The notes: a model not told the origin generated them from the sequence alone. A stretch of 59,730 bases of DNA from an uncultured Thermomicrobiaceae bacterium (GCA_938082375.1 CALKCJ010000051.1:1-59730), one strand, 5' to 3'; positions 26,869 through 35,803 are shown, counted from the first letter of the stretch. Made by a program: numbers and translations.

Positions 26869-28113
26869 ATGTTGCATCGTGTCGATCTCACCCCGCTACC
26901 GTTGGATTCCTACCAGCCGCTCATCGGCGAGGAGGTGATCACCCGGTTGCGCGCACTGTCAGACCGACTGCGCGGTGTCCGAATGGTCCACATCAACGCC
27001 ACCCCGTACGGGGGAGGCGTCTCCGAACTTCTTCGTTCGGAGGTGGCCGTGCTCCTCGGGCTCGGCCTGCACGTAGACTGGCAGGTGATTGCCGGTGACA
27101 CGCACTTCTTCGAGGTGACGAAAGGGATTCATAACGCGCTGCAAGGCGGACGCTACACGCTGGCCCCCGAAGCGCAGGAGATCTACCTGCACAATAGTGC
27201 GGCCAACGCCGGCCGGTTGGACGGGAACTACGATGTCTACATCGTCCACGACCCGCAGCCAGCCGCTATCAGGCGTTTCCAAGCACACGCGCAAGGGCGC
27301 TGGATCTGGCGGTGCCATATCGATACCTCCGAGCCCAACCGTGAGGTCGCCGACTTTCTCACTCCCTTGCTGGAGCCGTACGATGCGTTCATCTTCACCT
27401 TGGAATCGTTCGTCTTGCCCTCGTTGCGGCACAGGCGGGTTCGAATCATTCCTCCCGGGATCGATCCGCTCAGTCCCAAGAACATCGGACTGCCGGCCGA
27501 AGTCTGCGAGCGCATCGTCACCTGGCATGGTGTCGATCGGCGTCGCCCGCTCCTCCTCCAGGTCTCGCGCTTCGATCCGTGGAAGGATCCACTGGGGGTG
27601 CTAAGAATTTACCGTGCTGTCCGTGAGGCCGTGCCGGGGCTCCAGCTCGCCCTGCTCGGCTCGATGGCTCACGATGACCCGGAGGGCTGGTATCTCTATG
27701 AGCAGATACGAGCTGACGCGGGTGACGACCCTGATATCCACGTGGGCAGTAATCTCACCGGGATCAGCAGCGTAGAGGTGAACGCCTTTCAGCACTGTGC
27801 CGATGTCGCGATCCAGAAGTCGATTAGGGAGGGATTCGGCCTCGTGGTCAGCGAGACCTTGTGGAAGGAGACGCCTATCGTCGCGGGGCGCACCGGTGGG
27901 ATAGCGCTGCAGGTGCCAGCGGCTGCCGACGCGCTGCTGGTCGATCCGCTCGACGAGCCGGGCTTCATCGAGCGTGTGCGGTACCTGCTTGACCATCGGG
28001 ACGAAGCTCGACGGTTGGCGCGCCGAGGCAAGGAGCATGTGCGCCGCCGTTTCCTGATCACGCGAATGATTGAGGACGAGCTAGCATTCATCTGTGAGCT
28101 ACTGGGTCGCTAG
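26869..28113 (+). CDS. GT4 glycosyltransferase, trehalose synthase TreT-like
   Basis: 414 residues from ATG at 26869, where AAGGAG lies 7 nt upstream; an in-frame TTG at 26821 overlaps pncB. Two Rossmann domains: the first has VHINATPYGGGVSELLRSEV and WRCHIDTSEPNREVADFL, the second has LLLQVSRFDPWKDPLGV and the donor-binding REGFGLVVSETLWKETPIVA (E-x7-E). TreT links NDP-glucose to glucose, making trehalose, a compatible solute. The layout fits TreT of thermophiles, but other retaining GT4 activities cannot be excluded. Confidence 0.78.
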   Translation: MLHRVDLTPLPLDSYQPLIGEEVITRLRALSDRLRGVRMVHINATPYGGGVSELLRSEVAVLLGLGLHVDWQVIAGDTHFFEVTKGIHNALQGGRYTLAPEAQEIYLHNSAANAGRLDGNYDVYIVHDPQPAAIRRFQAHAQGRWIWRCHIDTSEPNREVADFLTPLLEPYDAFIFTLESFVLPSLRHRRVRIIPPGIDPLSPKNIGLPAEVCERIVTWHGVDRRRPLLLQVSRFDPWKDPLGVLRIYRAVREAVPGLQLALLGSMAHDDPEGWYLYEQIRADAGDDPDIHVGSNLTGISSVEVNAFQHCADVAIQKSIREGFGLVVSETLWKETPIVAGRTGGIALQVPAAADALLVDPLDEPGFIERVRYLLDHRDEARRLARRGKEHVRRRFLITRMIEDELAFICELLGR

Positions 28114-28238
28114 CGCTCCTGGCGCAACGCGTGTGGATGGGCACAAGCGGCGGAGGTTCCTTTCACAGAAGTGCAGCATGACAGCTGGTGGCCAGGATCC
28201 CGTGAAGGAGGACAAGTCGCAGCGCGAGGGAGGATAGT

Positions 28239-28634
28239 GTGTCCGGGGCATTGGATCCCGCGTGGCTCGAGGTGATGCGGCAACGTTTACTCGAGCACAA
28301 GGCGCAGCTCGAACGGCAGCTCAACGATCTCCGCTCCGTCGTTCAGGCCGAGTCACAGTACCAGGACGAGGAGGGGCCGGTCGCTAACCACCCCGCTGAT
28401 GAGGCGTCCGATCTGCTCGCCGCAGAAATGGATACCACGATTGGTCGGGCGCTCGAGGACGAGCTGAAGGCGGTGAACATGGCGCTCAAGCGTTTCGACA
28501 CCGGTAGTTACGGGATCTGTGTCGACTGTGGTCGACCGATCGAGCGCGAGCGGTTGGAAGCTATCCCTTGGGCACTTCGGTGCGTCCGGGACCAGCAGAA
28601 GCTGGATGCCGCCCGATCACGTCGTCGACCGTGA
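28239..28634 (+). CDS. DksA/TraR-family protein with incomplete zinc knuckle
   Basis: 131 residues from a GTG start behind GGGAGG. The N-terminal half is a coiled-coil hairpin (residues 8-85, including acidic ADEASDLLAAEMD). The zinc region YGICVDCGRPIERERLEAIP has C94 and C97, and the second half has C115 with D118 (CVRDQ) where the family usually has Cys. DksA proteins enter the RNA polymerase secondary channel and act with ppGpp. The tip acidic residues cannot be placed with certainty. The gene stands alone, convergent with the UbiB-like gene 17 bp away. Confidence 0.8.
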   Translation: MSGALDPAWLEVMRQRLLEHKAQLERQLNDLRSVVQAESQYQDEEGPVANHPADEASDLLAAEMDTTIGRALEDELKAVNMALKRFDTGSYGICVDCGRPIERERLEAIPWALRCVRDQQKLDAARSRRRP

Positions 28635-28651
28635 CAGGCGGTGTTCTCGTG

Positions 28652-30337
28652 TCACCGGCCGCGGAGAACTCGCCAGGCAAGCAGCACGCTGGTTGCTAAC
28701 AGCACTGCTACGCCGACACCCATCAGCGGCCCCAACCAGCCGATCAGCCAGTCGGGATGCCAGACCGAGAGCAGCAAGCCCAGGCTGATCAGGCCGGCAG
28801 CGACGAGGATAGCGATGACGAGCCGGTTGATCATGGCGCTCAGGCGCTGGATGATCTGCTGTACTTCGGCGATGTGCATCGTGACCTCGATATCCGAGTG
28901 CTCGAGCTGGCGCAGCAGCCGGTCGATGCGACGAGGGAACTCCAAGATCAACCTGATGCTGTCGTCTGCTGTCTCGGTCACTCTCGGTAGCCAGCTCTGA
29001 GGCAGGTATCGTTCCAACAGGGTGCGGCGGACATACGGCTCGGCTACCGTGAATGGCTGGAAGCCTGGATCGAGGTGCCGGCCGACTCCCTCGTGCATCA
29101 TCAAGGTCTTGAGCACCAGCATCAACTCAGTGGGCAACACGAGGTGTCGCCGGCGCACGATGGCGAGCAGGTCGCTCGCGATCTCCTGCAGCCGGTACTC
29201 TCCGAGAGCCATACCGTAGTATCGGTCGAGCAGGTGTTGCAAGTCGCGGCGCAGGCCGGCACGTTCGGCCTCATGACGGATGATGTTCAGCCGGCTCAGG
29301 GCGTCGATCACGCGGTCGGGCTCCTGGCGAATGACACCGACCAGCGCGTCGAGCAGGTTGTCGCGGGTGAGCGGGTCGAGGCGGCCGACCATGCCGAAGT
29401 CATAGGCGACGATACGGCCATCAGGGAGGACCGCGAAGTTACCCGGGTGGGGATCGGCGTGGAAGAACCCGTGAACCAGTATGGCGTCGAGGACGATCCG
29501 GGCGGCTCGCTGAGCGAGCGCAGCGCGATCGATCCCGGCGCGATCGATCGCGGCGACGTCGTCGATCGGGATCCCGTCGATCCGTTTGAGCGTGAGCACG
29601 GATTCGGCCGTTCGCTCCCAGATCACTCCCGGAATTACGATATCGGCGTTATCGCTGAACTGCTGCCGTAGCTTGTCGGCGTTGCGGCCCTCGCGCCGGT
29701 AGTCGAGCTCAGCACGGATTGTCCAGGCGAACTCGTCGACTAGCCCGATCAGATCGTAGAACTCGGCCAACGGGGCGCGCCGCTGTGCTGCCCGTGCCAG
29801 CTGGGCCAAGATGGCCAGGTCTTCCTCGATCGTCTCGGCTATGCCAGGTTTCCGGACTTTCACGACGACGGTGGTGCCGAGATGAAGCCTGGCCGCATGC
29901 ACTTGCCCGATGGAGGCTGACGCCAGCGGCTCCGGGTCGAACTCAGCGAAGAGCTGAGCCAGCGGCCGGCCGAACGTGCGCTCGATCTCCTGGACAATCC
30001 GGTCGGCAGGCATTGGCGGAACACGATCGCGCAGCCGGGCGAGCTCGCTGATGTACTCGGCAGGAAGGAGGTCTTCTCGTGTCGAGAGTATCTGGCCAAT
30101 CTTTATAAAGGTCGGACCGAGTTCCTCGAGAGCCATGCGGAGGTGAGTTGCTCCGGCCACGCGGTGATCGAGCCGTACGCCGCGTAGGCGGCCTCGCTCG
30201 CGGGCCGCGAGCGTGCCGAAGCCCAGTTGGTCGAGCACCCAGCCGAAGCCGTGCCGTGACAGCACCGCGACGATCTCGCCCACTCGGCGGCGGTGATGGA
30301 GAAACTCGCGCGGGAAGAAACCCTTGGGCGTTACCAT
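28652..30337 (-). CDS. UbiB/ABC1-family atypical protein kinase, membrane-anchored
   Basis: 561 residues. Family motifs are the KxGQ block FIKIGQILSTREDLLP near 75-90, the Ala-rich loop ASASIGQVHAA, the Lys of VVVKVRKPG, the catalytic HADPHPGNFAVLPDG and metal-binding AYDFGMVG. Two hydrophobic spans near residues 500-520 and 530-555 anchor it to the membrane. UbiB proteins are ATPases that support isoprenoid quinone or other lipid pathways. No quinone genes are nearby. The start is kept at the 5'-most GTG (30,337); the next start inside would clip conserved sequence only slightly. Confidence 0.88.
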   Translation of the reverse strand: MVTPKGFFPREFLHHRRRVGEIVAVLSRHGFGWVLDQLGFGTLAARERGRLRGVRLDHRVAGATHLRMALEELGPTFIKIGQILSTREDLLPAEYISELARLRDRVPPMPADRIVQEIERTFGRPLAQLFAEFDPEPLASASIGQVHAARLHLGTTVVVKVRKPGIAETIEEDLAILAQLARAAQRRAPLAEFYDLIGLVDEFAWTIRAELDYRREGRNADKLRQQFSDNADIVIPGVIWERTAESVLTLKRIDGIPIDDVAAIDRAGIDRAALAQRAARIVLDAILVHGFFHADPHPGNFAVLPDGRIVAYDFGMVGRLDPLTRDNLLDALVGVIRQEPDRVIDALSRLNIIRHEAERAGLRRDLQHLLDRYYGMALGEYRLQEIASDLLAIVRRRHLVLPTELMLVLKTLMMHEGVGRHLDPGFQPFTVAEPYVRRTLLERYLPQSWLPRVTETADDSIRLILEFPRRIDRLLRQLEHSDIEVTMHIAEVQQIIQRLSAMINRLVIAILVAAGLISLGLLLSVWHPDWLIGWLGPLMGVGVAVLLATSVLLAWRVLRGR

Positions 30338-30535
30338 CGCCCGCGCAGTCCCACTCGCCTCGCACAGCGGCCGAGACCCCGATGGCCAGTCACCGCCTGT
30401 ACCACTGTCCCCCTATCGGGTCCGGGCCTGCTGGTCAGCGACCAGCTCGCGGCGCCGAACCGCTTTACGCTCGCCCAGCTGCGCTGGCGCGGCATCGCCA
30501 CATCCTCGGTAACTGTAGCCGCTTCTCAGCGAGAG

Positions 30536-30541
30536 TATAAT
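30536..30541 (+). promoter_or_regulatory. Probable -10 element for htpX-pspAB
   Basis: A perfect TATAAT stands at 30536-30541, 36 bp before the htpX ATG. The region 17 bp further upstream (CTGTAG at 30513-30518) is a poor -35, so an activator or alternative factor may be needed, as expected for an envelope-stress operon. Confidence 0.5.
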
Positions 30542-30577
30542 TCCCGAGGTTAGCGGACGCCGTTAAGGAGCTTGGCA

Positions 30578-31489
30578 ATGGCGTATTCGATGCGCCGGGT
30601 AGTCAAGTGGAGCAGCGATCCGGGCCTCGCAGCTCGGATGGTCATCGTCATGGGCTTGCTGGCATTCGTCTACCTGGCCTTCATGGCGGTGCTGGTGGCC
30701 GCCGGGGCCGACGCGGTCACCGTGCTGGTCATCGCGGCGATCCTGGCCGGGTTCCAGTACTTCTTCTCCGATAAGATCGCGCTCTTGAGCGTCGGCGCTC
30801 GGGTCGTGGAGCCGCAGCAGGCCCCCGATCTCCACGCCATGGTCGAGCGGCTGGCCGCGCTAGCCGACGTGCCGAAGCCGAAGGTCGCCATCGTCGACAC
30901 GCCGGTACCGAACGCCTTCGCGACCGGGCGCAGCCCGCGCGCGGCGGTGGTGGCCGTGACGACCGGGCTCCTGGACACCCTGGAGCCGCGCGAGGTGGAG
31001 GCGGTGCTGGCGCACGAGATCAGCCATGTGCGCAACCGCGATGTCATGGTGATGACGATCGCCAGCTTCTTCGCGGTCGTGGCCCAGCTTGTCCTGCGTT
31101 GGGCATACTGGGGCAGTGCCTGGGGCGGCAGGCGGGACCGGCGAGACGGCAATGCATTCCTCATCATCTATCTGGCGTCGTTGCTGGTCTGGGTTATCAG
31201 CTTCTTCTTGATCCGCGCGCTGTCGCGCTATCGCGAGTTCGCGGCCGACCGCGGCGCGGCCCTGATCACCGGCGCGCCGTCGCAGCTCATGTCCGCGCTG
31301 CTCAAGATCAGCGGGGTCATGCAGCGCATTCCCGACCGTGACCTGCGCGAGGTCTCCGAGCTGAACGCCTTCTTCATCATCCCGGCGATCAAAGGCAGTT
31401 CGTTGGCGGAGCTCTTCTCGACCCACCCGTCGCTCGAGCGGCGTCTGGAGCGACTGCGCGAGCTGGCCCGCGAGATGGAGGGGCTGTGA
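30578..31489 (+). CDS. htpX: HtpX-like membrane zinc metalloprotease
   Basis: 303 residues from ATG at 30578, with AAGGAG 7 nt upstream. Two N-terminal membrane spans (about 20-42 and 46-65) are followed by the M48 zinc motif HEISH at 146-150, a further membrane region (about 160-176, 187-205) and EFAADR, whose Glu is the third ligand. HtpX degrades misfolded membrane proteins. It overlaps pspAB by 4 nt; that pairing is known for PspA-linked envelope-stress systems. Confidence 0.93.
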   Translation: MAYSMRRVVKWSSDPGLAARMVIVMGLLAFVYLAFMAVLVAAGADAVTVLVIAAILAGFQYFFSDKIALLSVGARVVEPQQAPDLHAMVERLAALADVPKPKVAIVDTPVPNAFATGRSPRAAVVAVTTGLLDTLEPREVEAVLAHEISHVRNRDVMVMTIASFFAVVAQLVLRWAYWGSAWGGRRDRRDGNAFLIIYLASLLVWVISFFLIRALSRYREFAADRGAALITGAPSQLMSALLKISGVMQRIPDRDLREVSELNAFFIIPAIKGSSLAELFSTHPSLERRLERLRELAREMEGL

Positions 31490-32058
31490 AGCGCCTGCTG
31501 GACATCTTGCTCGGGCGGTCGCAGCCACCGCCGGCTCGCAGCGAGGGGCTGATCGCGCTCTCCACGGCGGTCGTCACCATGGAGGCTCAGCTCGGCTTCC
31601 GGCCCGGGCAGGAGGCGGCCCTCGTCTTCCGCCCGGTCGAGTCTCCGTATTTTGACCGGGCAAGCGAAGAGCTCGATGGTCTGCTTGCGGTCAGCGCGCG
31701 TGAAGCTGGTAGCGCGTACCGCACGCTGGTCGACCGCTATCGCTACCGCTGGGTCATCCTGAGTGATCCCGACTTCGAGGACCTGATCACGACCGTCCAC
31801 ATGCTGGCGCAGACGCTGCTTGAGCAGGGGTTCGGGGAGCAGCTTCTGGCTGCGGTCTTTCGCTTCACTTCGCCGGACGGCCAGCCCTTCTACTGGATCT
31901 ACCAGTACAAACGGGGACGCTTCACACCGTTTGCGCCGCGTGGCGATCAGCAGCGCGACCACGCGCTTGAGCTACGCCTAGCCAACGCGCTCCAGCGCGA
32001 GCTTCCGGTGGAGCCGGAACTCGAGCGCTGGTATCCTCTGTGGGGTATCCCCTTTTGA
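31486..32058 (+). CDS. pspAB: PspA-associated protein PspAB
   Basis: 190 residues. It matches the PspAB family by length, by the N-terminal LLDILLGRS, the central DPDFEDLITTVHMLAQTLLEQGFG, and FYWIYQYKRGRFTPFAP. Molecular function is not established; in other genomes the gene neighbours htpX and pspA. The ATG lies in the end of htpX (4-nt overlap), so translation is coupled. No signal peptide or membrane span is visible. It converges on pspAA, 60 bp away. Confidence 0.82.
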   Translation: MKRLLDILLGRSQPPPARSEGLIALSTAVVTMEAQLGFRPGQEAALVFRPVESPYFDRASEELDGLLAVSAREAGSAYRTLVDRYRYRWVILSDPDFEDLITTVHMLAQTLLEQGFGEQLLAAVFRFTSPDGQPFYWIYQYKRGRFTPFAPRGDQQRDHALELRLANALQRELPVEPELERWYPLWGIPF

Positions 32059-32118
32059 CTCGAGCAGGCTGCTGCGTGCCGCTCCAGTGGACGGCTGTTG
32101 CATTCGCCGCGGCCTGTG

Positions 32119-32397
32119 TCAACCGGGTATTAGGCCCTCGCTAGCGAACAGCTCTCTCGCTTCCTCGAACGTCGTATCGGGCGGGGGCAGGATGATGTCG
32201 GATTCGACAAACTCGTCAGTGGGCACCGGCTGCCCGTGCTGGCGTACCAGGTCGAGCATCCTGTGCAGGAGAATCCGGAAGCGTTCCTCGTCACCGACGG
32301 CGATCGCCTCGACCAGCGCGTTGTCGACACTGTTGAGCTGATCGAGATAGGCGCTCTCCAGCCGGTACTGTCCTTCGGTAGCGATCCGCACGATCAT
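32119..32397 (-). CDS. pspAA: PspA-associated protein PspAA
   Basis: 92 residues, MIVRIATEGQYRLESAYLDQ at the start, then LNSVDNALVEAI and a charged GDEERFRILLHRMLDLVRQHG. The family motif DIILPPPDTTFEEARELF occurs near the end. PspAA is a small partner of PspA. Its ATG overlaps the pspA stop by 4 nt, so the two are cotranscribed and translationally coupled. The exact biochemical role is not known. Confidence 0.85.
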   Translation of the reverse strand: MIVRIATEGQYRLESAYLDQLNSVDNALVEAIAVGDEERFRILLHRMLDLVRQHGQPVPTDEFVESDIILPPPDTTFEEARELFASEGLIPG

Positions 32398-33134
32398 GAA
32401 CTGCTCCCCTCCCCGAGTTGCTTGGGCTGCTCGGGCTGCCCCAGCTCGCGGCGCAGTGCCGCCAGCTCGGCCTCGACAGACTCGCTGACGGTGACCCGTG
32501 CCAGCTCGCGCTCGATCGTGTCTTGCGGCCCGGCCGTGAGGTCCTCAAGAGCGCCCGAGGCGAGCAGTTCGTCGATGGCGCCGGCTCGCGCCTGGAGCTG
32601 CTCGGTCTTTTGCTCGGCGCGTTCGAGCGCCAGACCGACATCCGCCATCTCTTCGGAGATGCCGGTGACAGCCTCGTTGATGCGGACTTGCGCCTCGGCC
32701 GCGGAATACTGCGCCTTGATGACTTCCTTCCGTGTGCGGAAGCTCTCGACCTTCGCGCGCAGCCTTGTCTCCGCCTGTTCCAGCTTGGTCTGCTCCTGTT
32801 CCAGGCCGGCTATCTGCTGGTCAAGCGTGGCGACCTGCTGCTGGGCCACGGCCTTGCGCTCCAGCGCCAGCCGCGCGAGGTCTTCGCGGCCGACGGCCAC
32901 CGCCTGTCGTGCCTGCTGGGTGAGCTTCTCCAGGCTCTCCTGGAGTTTGGCGCGCTGGAGCTCGAGCCGACGCTTTGACGTGGTGACATCGACGATGCCA
33001 CGACGTACCTCCTGCAAGAGCTGGAGCTGCCGCTCATAGGCGTAGTCGAGCGTCTCTCGCGGGTCTTCGGCCCGATCCAGCAGTCGGCTCAGCTTGACTT
33101 TGATCAACGTGGTCATCCTGGAGATCAATCCCAT
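32394..33134 (-). CDS. pspA: Phage shock protein A (PspA/IM30/ESCRT-III-like)
   Basis: 246 residues, nearly all coiled coil. It starts MGLISRMTTLIKVKLSRLLD, the amphipathic membrane-binding helix, followed by DPRETLDYAYERQLQLLQEV and long heptad helices with ARLALERKAVAQQQVATLDQ. PspA polymerises on damaged membranes and protects the proton motive force. AAAGGAGAAGAG precedes the ATG. It heads the pspA-pspAA transcript and faces htpX-pspAB. Confidence 0.92.
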   Translation of the reverse strand: MGLISRMTTLIKVKLSRLLDRAEDPRETLDYAYERQLQLLQEVRRGIVDVTTSKRRLELQRAKLQESLEKLTQQARQAVAVGREDLARLALERKAVAQQQVATLDQQIAGLEQEQTKLEQAETRLRAKVESFRTRKEVIKAQYSAAEAQVRINEAVTGISEEMADVGLALERAEQKTEQLQARAGAIDELLASGALEDLTAGPQDTIERELARVTVSESVEAELAALRRELGQPEQPKQLGEGSSS

Positions 33135-33172
33135 GATGCTCTTCTCCTTTCCGCCCTGGACTGCCGAAGACG

Positions 33173-33178
33173 ATTATA
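33173..33178 (-). promoter_or_regulatory. Probable -10 element for pspA
   Basis: On the minus strand TATAAT reads 33178 to 33173, 39 bp upstream of the pspA ATG. The bases about 17 bp further (TTTCCT) match a -35 weakly. No sigma-54 GG-N10-GC site was recognised. Confidence 0.5.
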
Positions 33179-33349
33179 GGGGAGGGCGGGAGTCTAGGAA
33201 AGCGATGTCGCAAGCCAACCGGCTCCAACACTCGATAGGCTCTCTTGCCGATCTCTCTTCTCTTCTGTTAGCCTGTCGCCGTCGTCTCGGCTCGCAGGGG
33301 ATGACACGATCAGGCACCAGTCGGTCAGCGCGAAGGGCAGGTCAAGGAT

Positions 33350-34204
33350 ATGGAACTCATTGGCCTCCTGTTTTGGCTCTTGCTTCTCTTCTCCGCTCTC
33401 ACTCCGGTGGTGCAGCGTCGTCTGCTGGACGCGCAGCGTCTGCGAACGATCCACTTGATTGAGCGCCGTCGCGGCACGCGCGTGATCACGTTGATTCACC
33501 GCCAGGAGTCGATCTCGTTTCTCGGGTTGCCGATAGCCCGGTACATCGATATCGAGGATGCCGAAGCGGTGCTGCGGGCTATCCGTCTGACGCCGGACGA
33601 CCTACCGATCGATCTTATCCTGCACACACCGGGCGGGCTCGTCTTGGCGGCAGAGCAGATCGCCCAGGCGCTCGTACGTCACCGTGGGAAAGTGACGGTG
33701 TTTGTACCTCACTACGCGATGTCGGGCGGGACGCTGATCGCGCTGGCGGCTGATGAGATCGTGATGGACGAGAATGCCGTGCTCGGGCCGGTCGACCCGC
33801 AGATCGGACAGTTCCCGGCTGCGTCGCTGCTCCGAGTTCTCCGCGAGAAACCGATCGCCGAGATCGATGACCAGACGCTCGTGCTCGCGGACATCGGTGA
33901 GAAGGCGCTCCGACAGGTGAGAGCCGCCGTGATCGAAATCCTCACCCACAACGGAATGCAGCGAGAGCAGGCCGAGCCGTTGGCCGACGCCTTGGCCTGT
34001 GGCCAGTGGACGCACGACTATCCAATCGCGCTCGAGGAGGCCAAGGCCCTGGGCCTGCCCGTCGCGGCTGGCGTTCCTGAAGAGGTGTACCAGCTCATGG
34101 AGCTGTATCCGCAGACCACACAGCGGAGGCCATCGGTGCAGTATATTCCGCTCCCCTATGAGCCGCCGCAGCGCGACCGTGGTCGCGGTGAGCGACAGCG
34201 ATGA
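33350..34204 (+). CDS. Membrane-anchored Clp-fold serine protease (SDH family)
   Basis: 284 residues. One N-terminal membrane span (residues 3-20) is followed by a ClpP/crotonase-type domain: LPIDLILHTPGGLVLAAEQI, then VPHYAMSGGTLIALAADEIV with S125 as likely nucleophile, and NAVLGPVDPQIGQFPA. These are the blocks of the SDH (Ser-Asp-His) or DUF114 branch, related to signal peptide peptidase A. Likely role: membrane-associated quality control. It is divergent from pspA with 215 bp between, consistent with envelope stress. ATATGG with GGTCAAGG upstream supports the start. Confidence 0.85.
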   Translation: MELIGLLFWLLLLFSALTPVVQRRLLDAQRLRTIHLIERRRGTRVITLIHRQESISFLGLPIARYIDIEDAEAVLRAIRLTPDDLPIDLILHTPGGLVLAAEQIAQALVRHRGKVTVFVPHYAMSGGTLIALAADEIVMDENAVLGPVDPQIGQFPAASLLRVLREKPIAEIDDQTLVLADIGEKALRQVRAAVIEILTHNGMQREQAEPLADALACGQWTHDYPIALEEAKALGLPVAAGVPEEVYQLMELYPQTTQRRPSVQYIPLPYEPPQRDRGRGERQR

Positions 34205-34514
34205 ATGTTCGCGCCGCTGCGGCGAGGGTGAGCAGCCAGGGAACGAGGCAGAGGACGGCGGTCTGGAAGTGAGCACCGGTTGAATACCTTCTGACCAAGA
34301 GATGAGCACCGGTTGAACACCGCCGTGCCTGGCCAGCGCATTGGGGGCGGGCATAGACTGGGCCATGGACTGACTGCGGGCGCCGGTGTCATGCCCGGCC
34401 TTCCGAAACGAACACCCCCCTCTGGGGCAGGTTGCTCTGGGGCAAGTCCCCGATCGCCTGGGTTCGCTCGCTAGCGCGGATGTCTCCCTACTCGACCGGA
34501 CGCGGTGTCTTCAG
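34205..34514. other. Gene-free stretch with a 19-bp direct repeat
   Basis: No convincing coding region is seen in these 310 bp. The stretch holds the repeat pair described separately (34,270-34,321). It is less codon-like than its flanks, and short open frames here resemble nothing recognised. Confidence 0.5.
34270..34321. repeat. Pair of 19-bp direct repeats, 33-bp period
   Basis: TGAGCACCGGTTGAATACC (34270-34288) recurs as TGAGCACCGGTTGAACACC (34303-34321), with one mismatch. Each copy is centred on the palindrome ACCGGT. The period of 33 bp is about three helical turns, so bound dimers would lie on the same DNA face. It may be an operator for the downstream phosphatase or a relic of a mobile-element end. 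Confidence 0.6.
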
Positions 34515-35534
34515 ATGTCGATGAGCGCGCGGCTGATTCGACCCCAGGCCAAGCTTCGGCTTATTCTTCCCGTCATAGCGCTGCTGATCACGCTGCTCGC
34601 TGCTAACTGTGGCGCACCGGTCGATGGGCCGAGCTCACCTGGTAGACCCCTGGGTGTGGAGACACCGGTAGCACCGGGTGACCCGAGCGCGCCGTCAGGT
34701 GAGGGAGCACAGGGACCGCAAGGCAGGGTGGAGCAAGCGGATGCAGTGCTCTTCGCGGTGGGGGACATCGCATCCTGCAAGAGCAGTGGTGACGAGGCGA
34801 CTGCGGCGCTCCTCGACGGGCAGCCCGGGGTAATCGCCGCACTCGGCGACGAGGTGTACGAGTCGGGGAAGCCGGAGGAGTTCACGCGCTGCTTCGCTCC
34901 TGCCTGGGAGCGGCACAAGGAGCGGATTCGCCCCGCGGTGGGCAACCACGAGTACCGGACGCCGGGTGCGTCCGGCTACTTCGCCTACTTCGGAGAGCAG
35001 GCCGGCGAGCCGGGCAAGGGCTATTACTCATACGATCTCGGTCGTTGGCACATCATTGTGCTCAATTCGAATTGCAAGCAGGTTGGCGGCTGCGACGCCA
35101 ATTCCCCCCAGGTGGAGTGGCTACGGAGCGACCTGGCGGCGCATCCGACCCAGTGCGCCCTGGCCTACTGGCACCATCCCCGCTTCAGCTCGGGCCAGCA
35201 CGGGAATTTCCCCTCGATGCAGACAATCTGGGAGGTTCTTTACGAGCATGGCGTCGACGTGGTGCTGGCCGGTCACGACCACGACTACGAGCGCTTCGTG
35301 CCGTTGAACGACCAGGGGCAGGTGGACTCGGAGCGCGGCATTCGCTCCTTCGTGGTCGGCACCGGCGGGCGCAGCCTGCGGCGGTTCGGGGCGATCCACC
35401 CGGCGAGCGAGGTGCGGGCTAACCAGAGCTATGGCGTCTTGAAGCTGACCCTCCGCCCGGACTCCTATGAGTGGCAGTTCATCCCGGTCGCCGGTGGCAC
35501 GTTCACCGACGCCGGGCAGGGAACCTGCCACTAG
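34515..35534 (+). CDS. Secreted metallophosphoesterase (possible lipoprotein)
   Basis: 339 residues from ATG at 34515; the frame is open 129 nt upstream, but only this start gives a clean signal peptide (basic RLIRPQAKLR, then a hydrophobic stretch at 16-29). LLAANC (27-32) resembles a lipobox, though Asn before Cys is unusual. A Pro/Gly/Ser linker follows. Calcineurin-type motifs are VGDIASC, LGDEVYESG, VGNHEY, YWHHPRFS and GHDHDYER, which bind two metals. It resembles purple-acid-phosphatase-like enzymes and probably acts outside the cell on phosphate esters. Confidence 0.85.
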   Translation: MSMSARLIRPQAKLRLILPVIALLITLLAANCGAPVDGPSSPGRPLGVETPVAPGDPSAPSGEGAQGPQGRVEQADAVLFAVGDIASCKSSGDEATAALLDGQPGVIAALGDEVYESGKPEEFTRCFAPAWERHKERIRPAVGNHEYRTPGASGYFAYFGEQAGEPGKGYYSYDLGRWHIIVLNSNCKQVGGCDANSPQVEWLRSDLAAHPTQCALAYWHHPRFSSGQHGNFPSMQTIWEVLYEHGVDVVLAGHDHDYERFVPLNDQGQVDSERGIRSFVVGTGGRSLRRFGAIHPASEVRANQSYGVLKLTLRPDSYEWQFIPVAGGTFTDAGQGTCH

Positions 35535-35696
35535 CGTCTCGACGCGCTCCTGCCGGTTCGATACAGCGAAGCCGGTCGACCTCCATTGACGGCGCTCTTT
35601 GGCCCGAATCCTCATTGTCGGGTGGTCCGCACGTGCGGGCGTGCCTGCACTTGAGCGTCCGTGAAACTGCCAGGCGAGCGCCGGAATCTCACGTCT

Positions 35697-35702
35697 TATA
35701 AT
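35697..35702 (+). promoter_or_regulatory. Possible -10 element before the nitrilase
   Basis: A perfect TATAAT (35697-35702) lies about 100 bp upstream of the nitrilase start. No recognisable -35 hexamer is spaced properly. Confidence 0.35.
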
Positions 35703-35803
35703 GCCAGAGAGCCGAATCTCCGGCGTCGGCTGGCCGCTTCTCGGTGCATGCCACTAGGGCACGGCATGATCAGCCCGTTGCGAGACATGTGGGAGGTGTG
35801 GCG

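Noticed and set aside
28643-28669. Inverted repeat GTTCTC...GAGAAC as terminator between the DksA-like and UbiB-like genes
   Set aside because: The 6-bp arms enclose a 15-nt loop, partly inside the UbiB-like coding region, and no T-tract follows.
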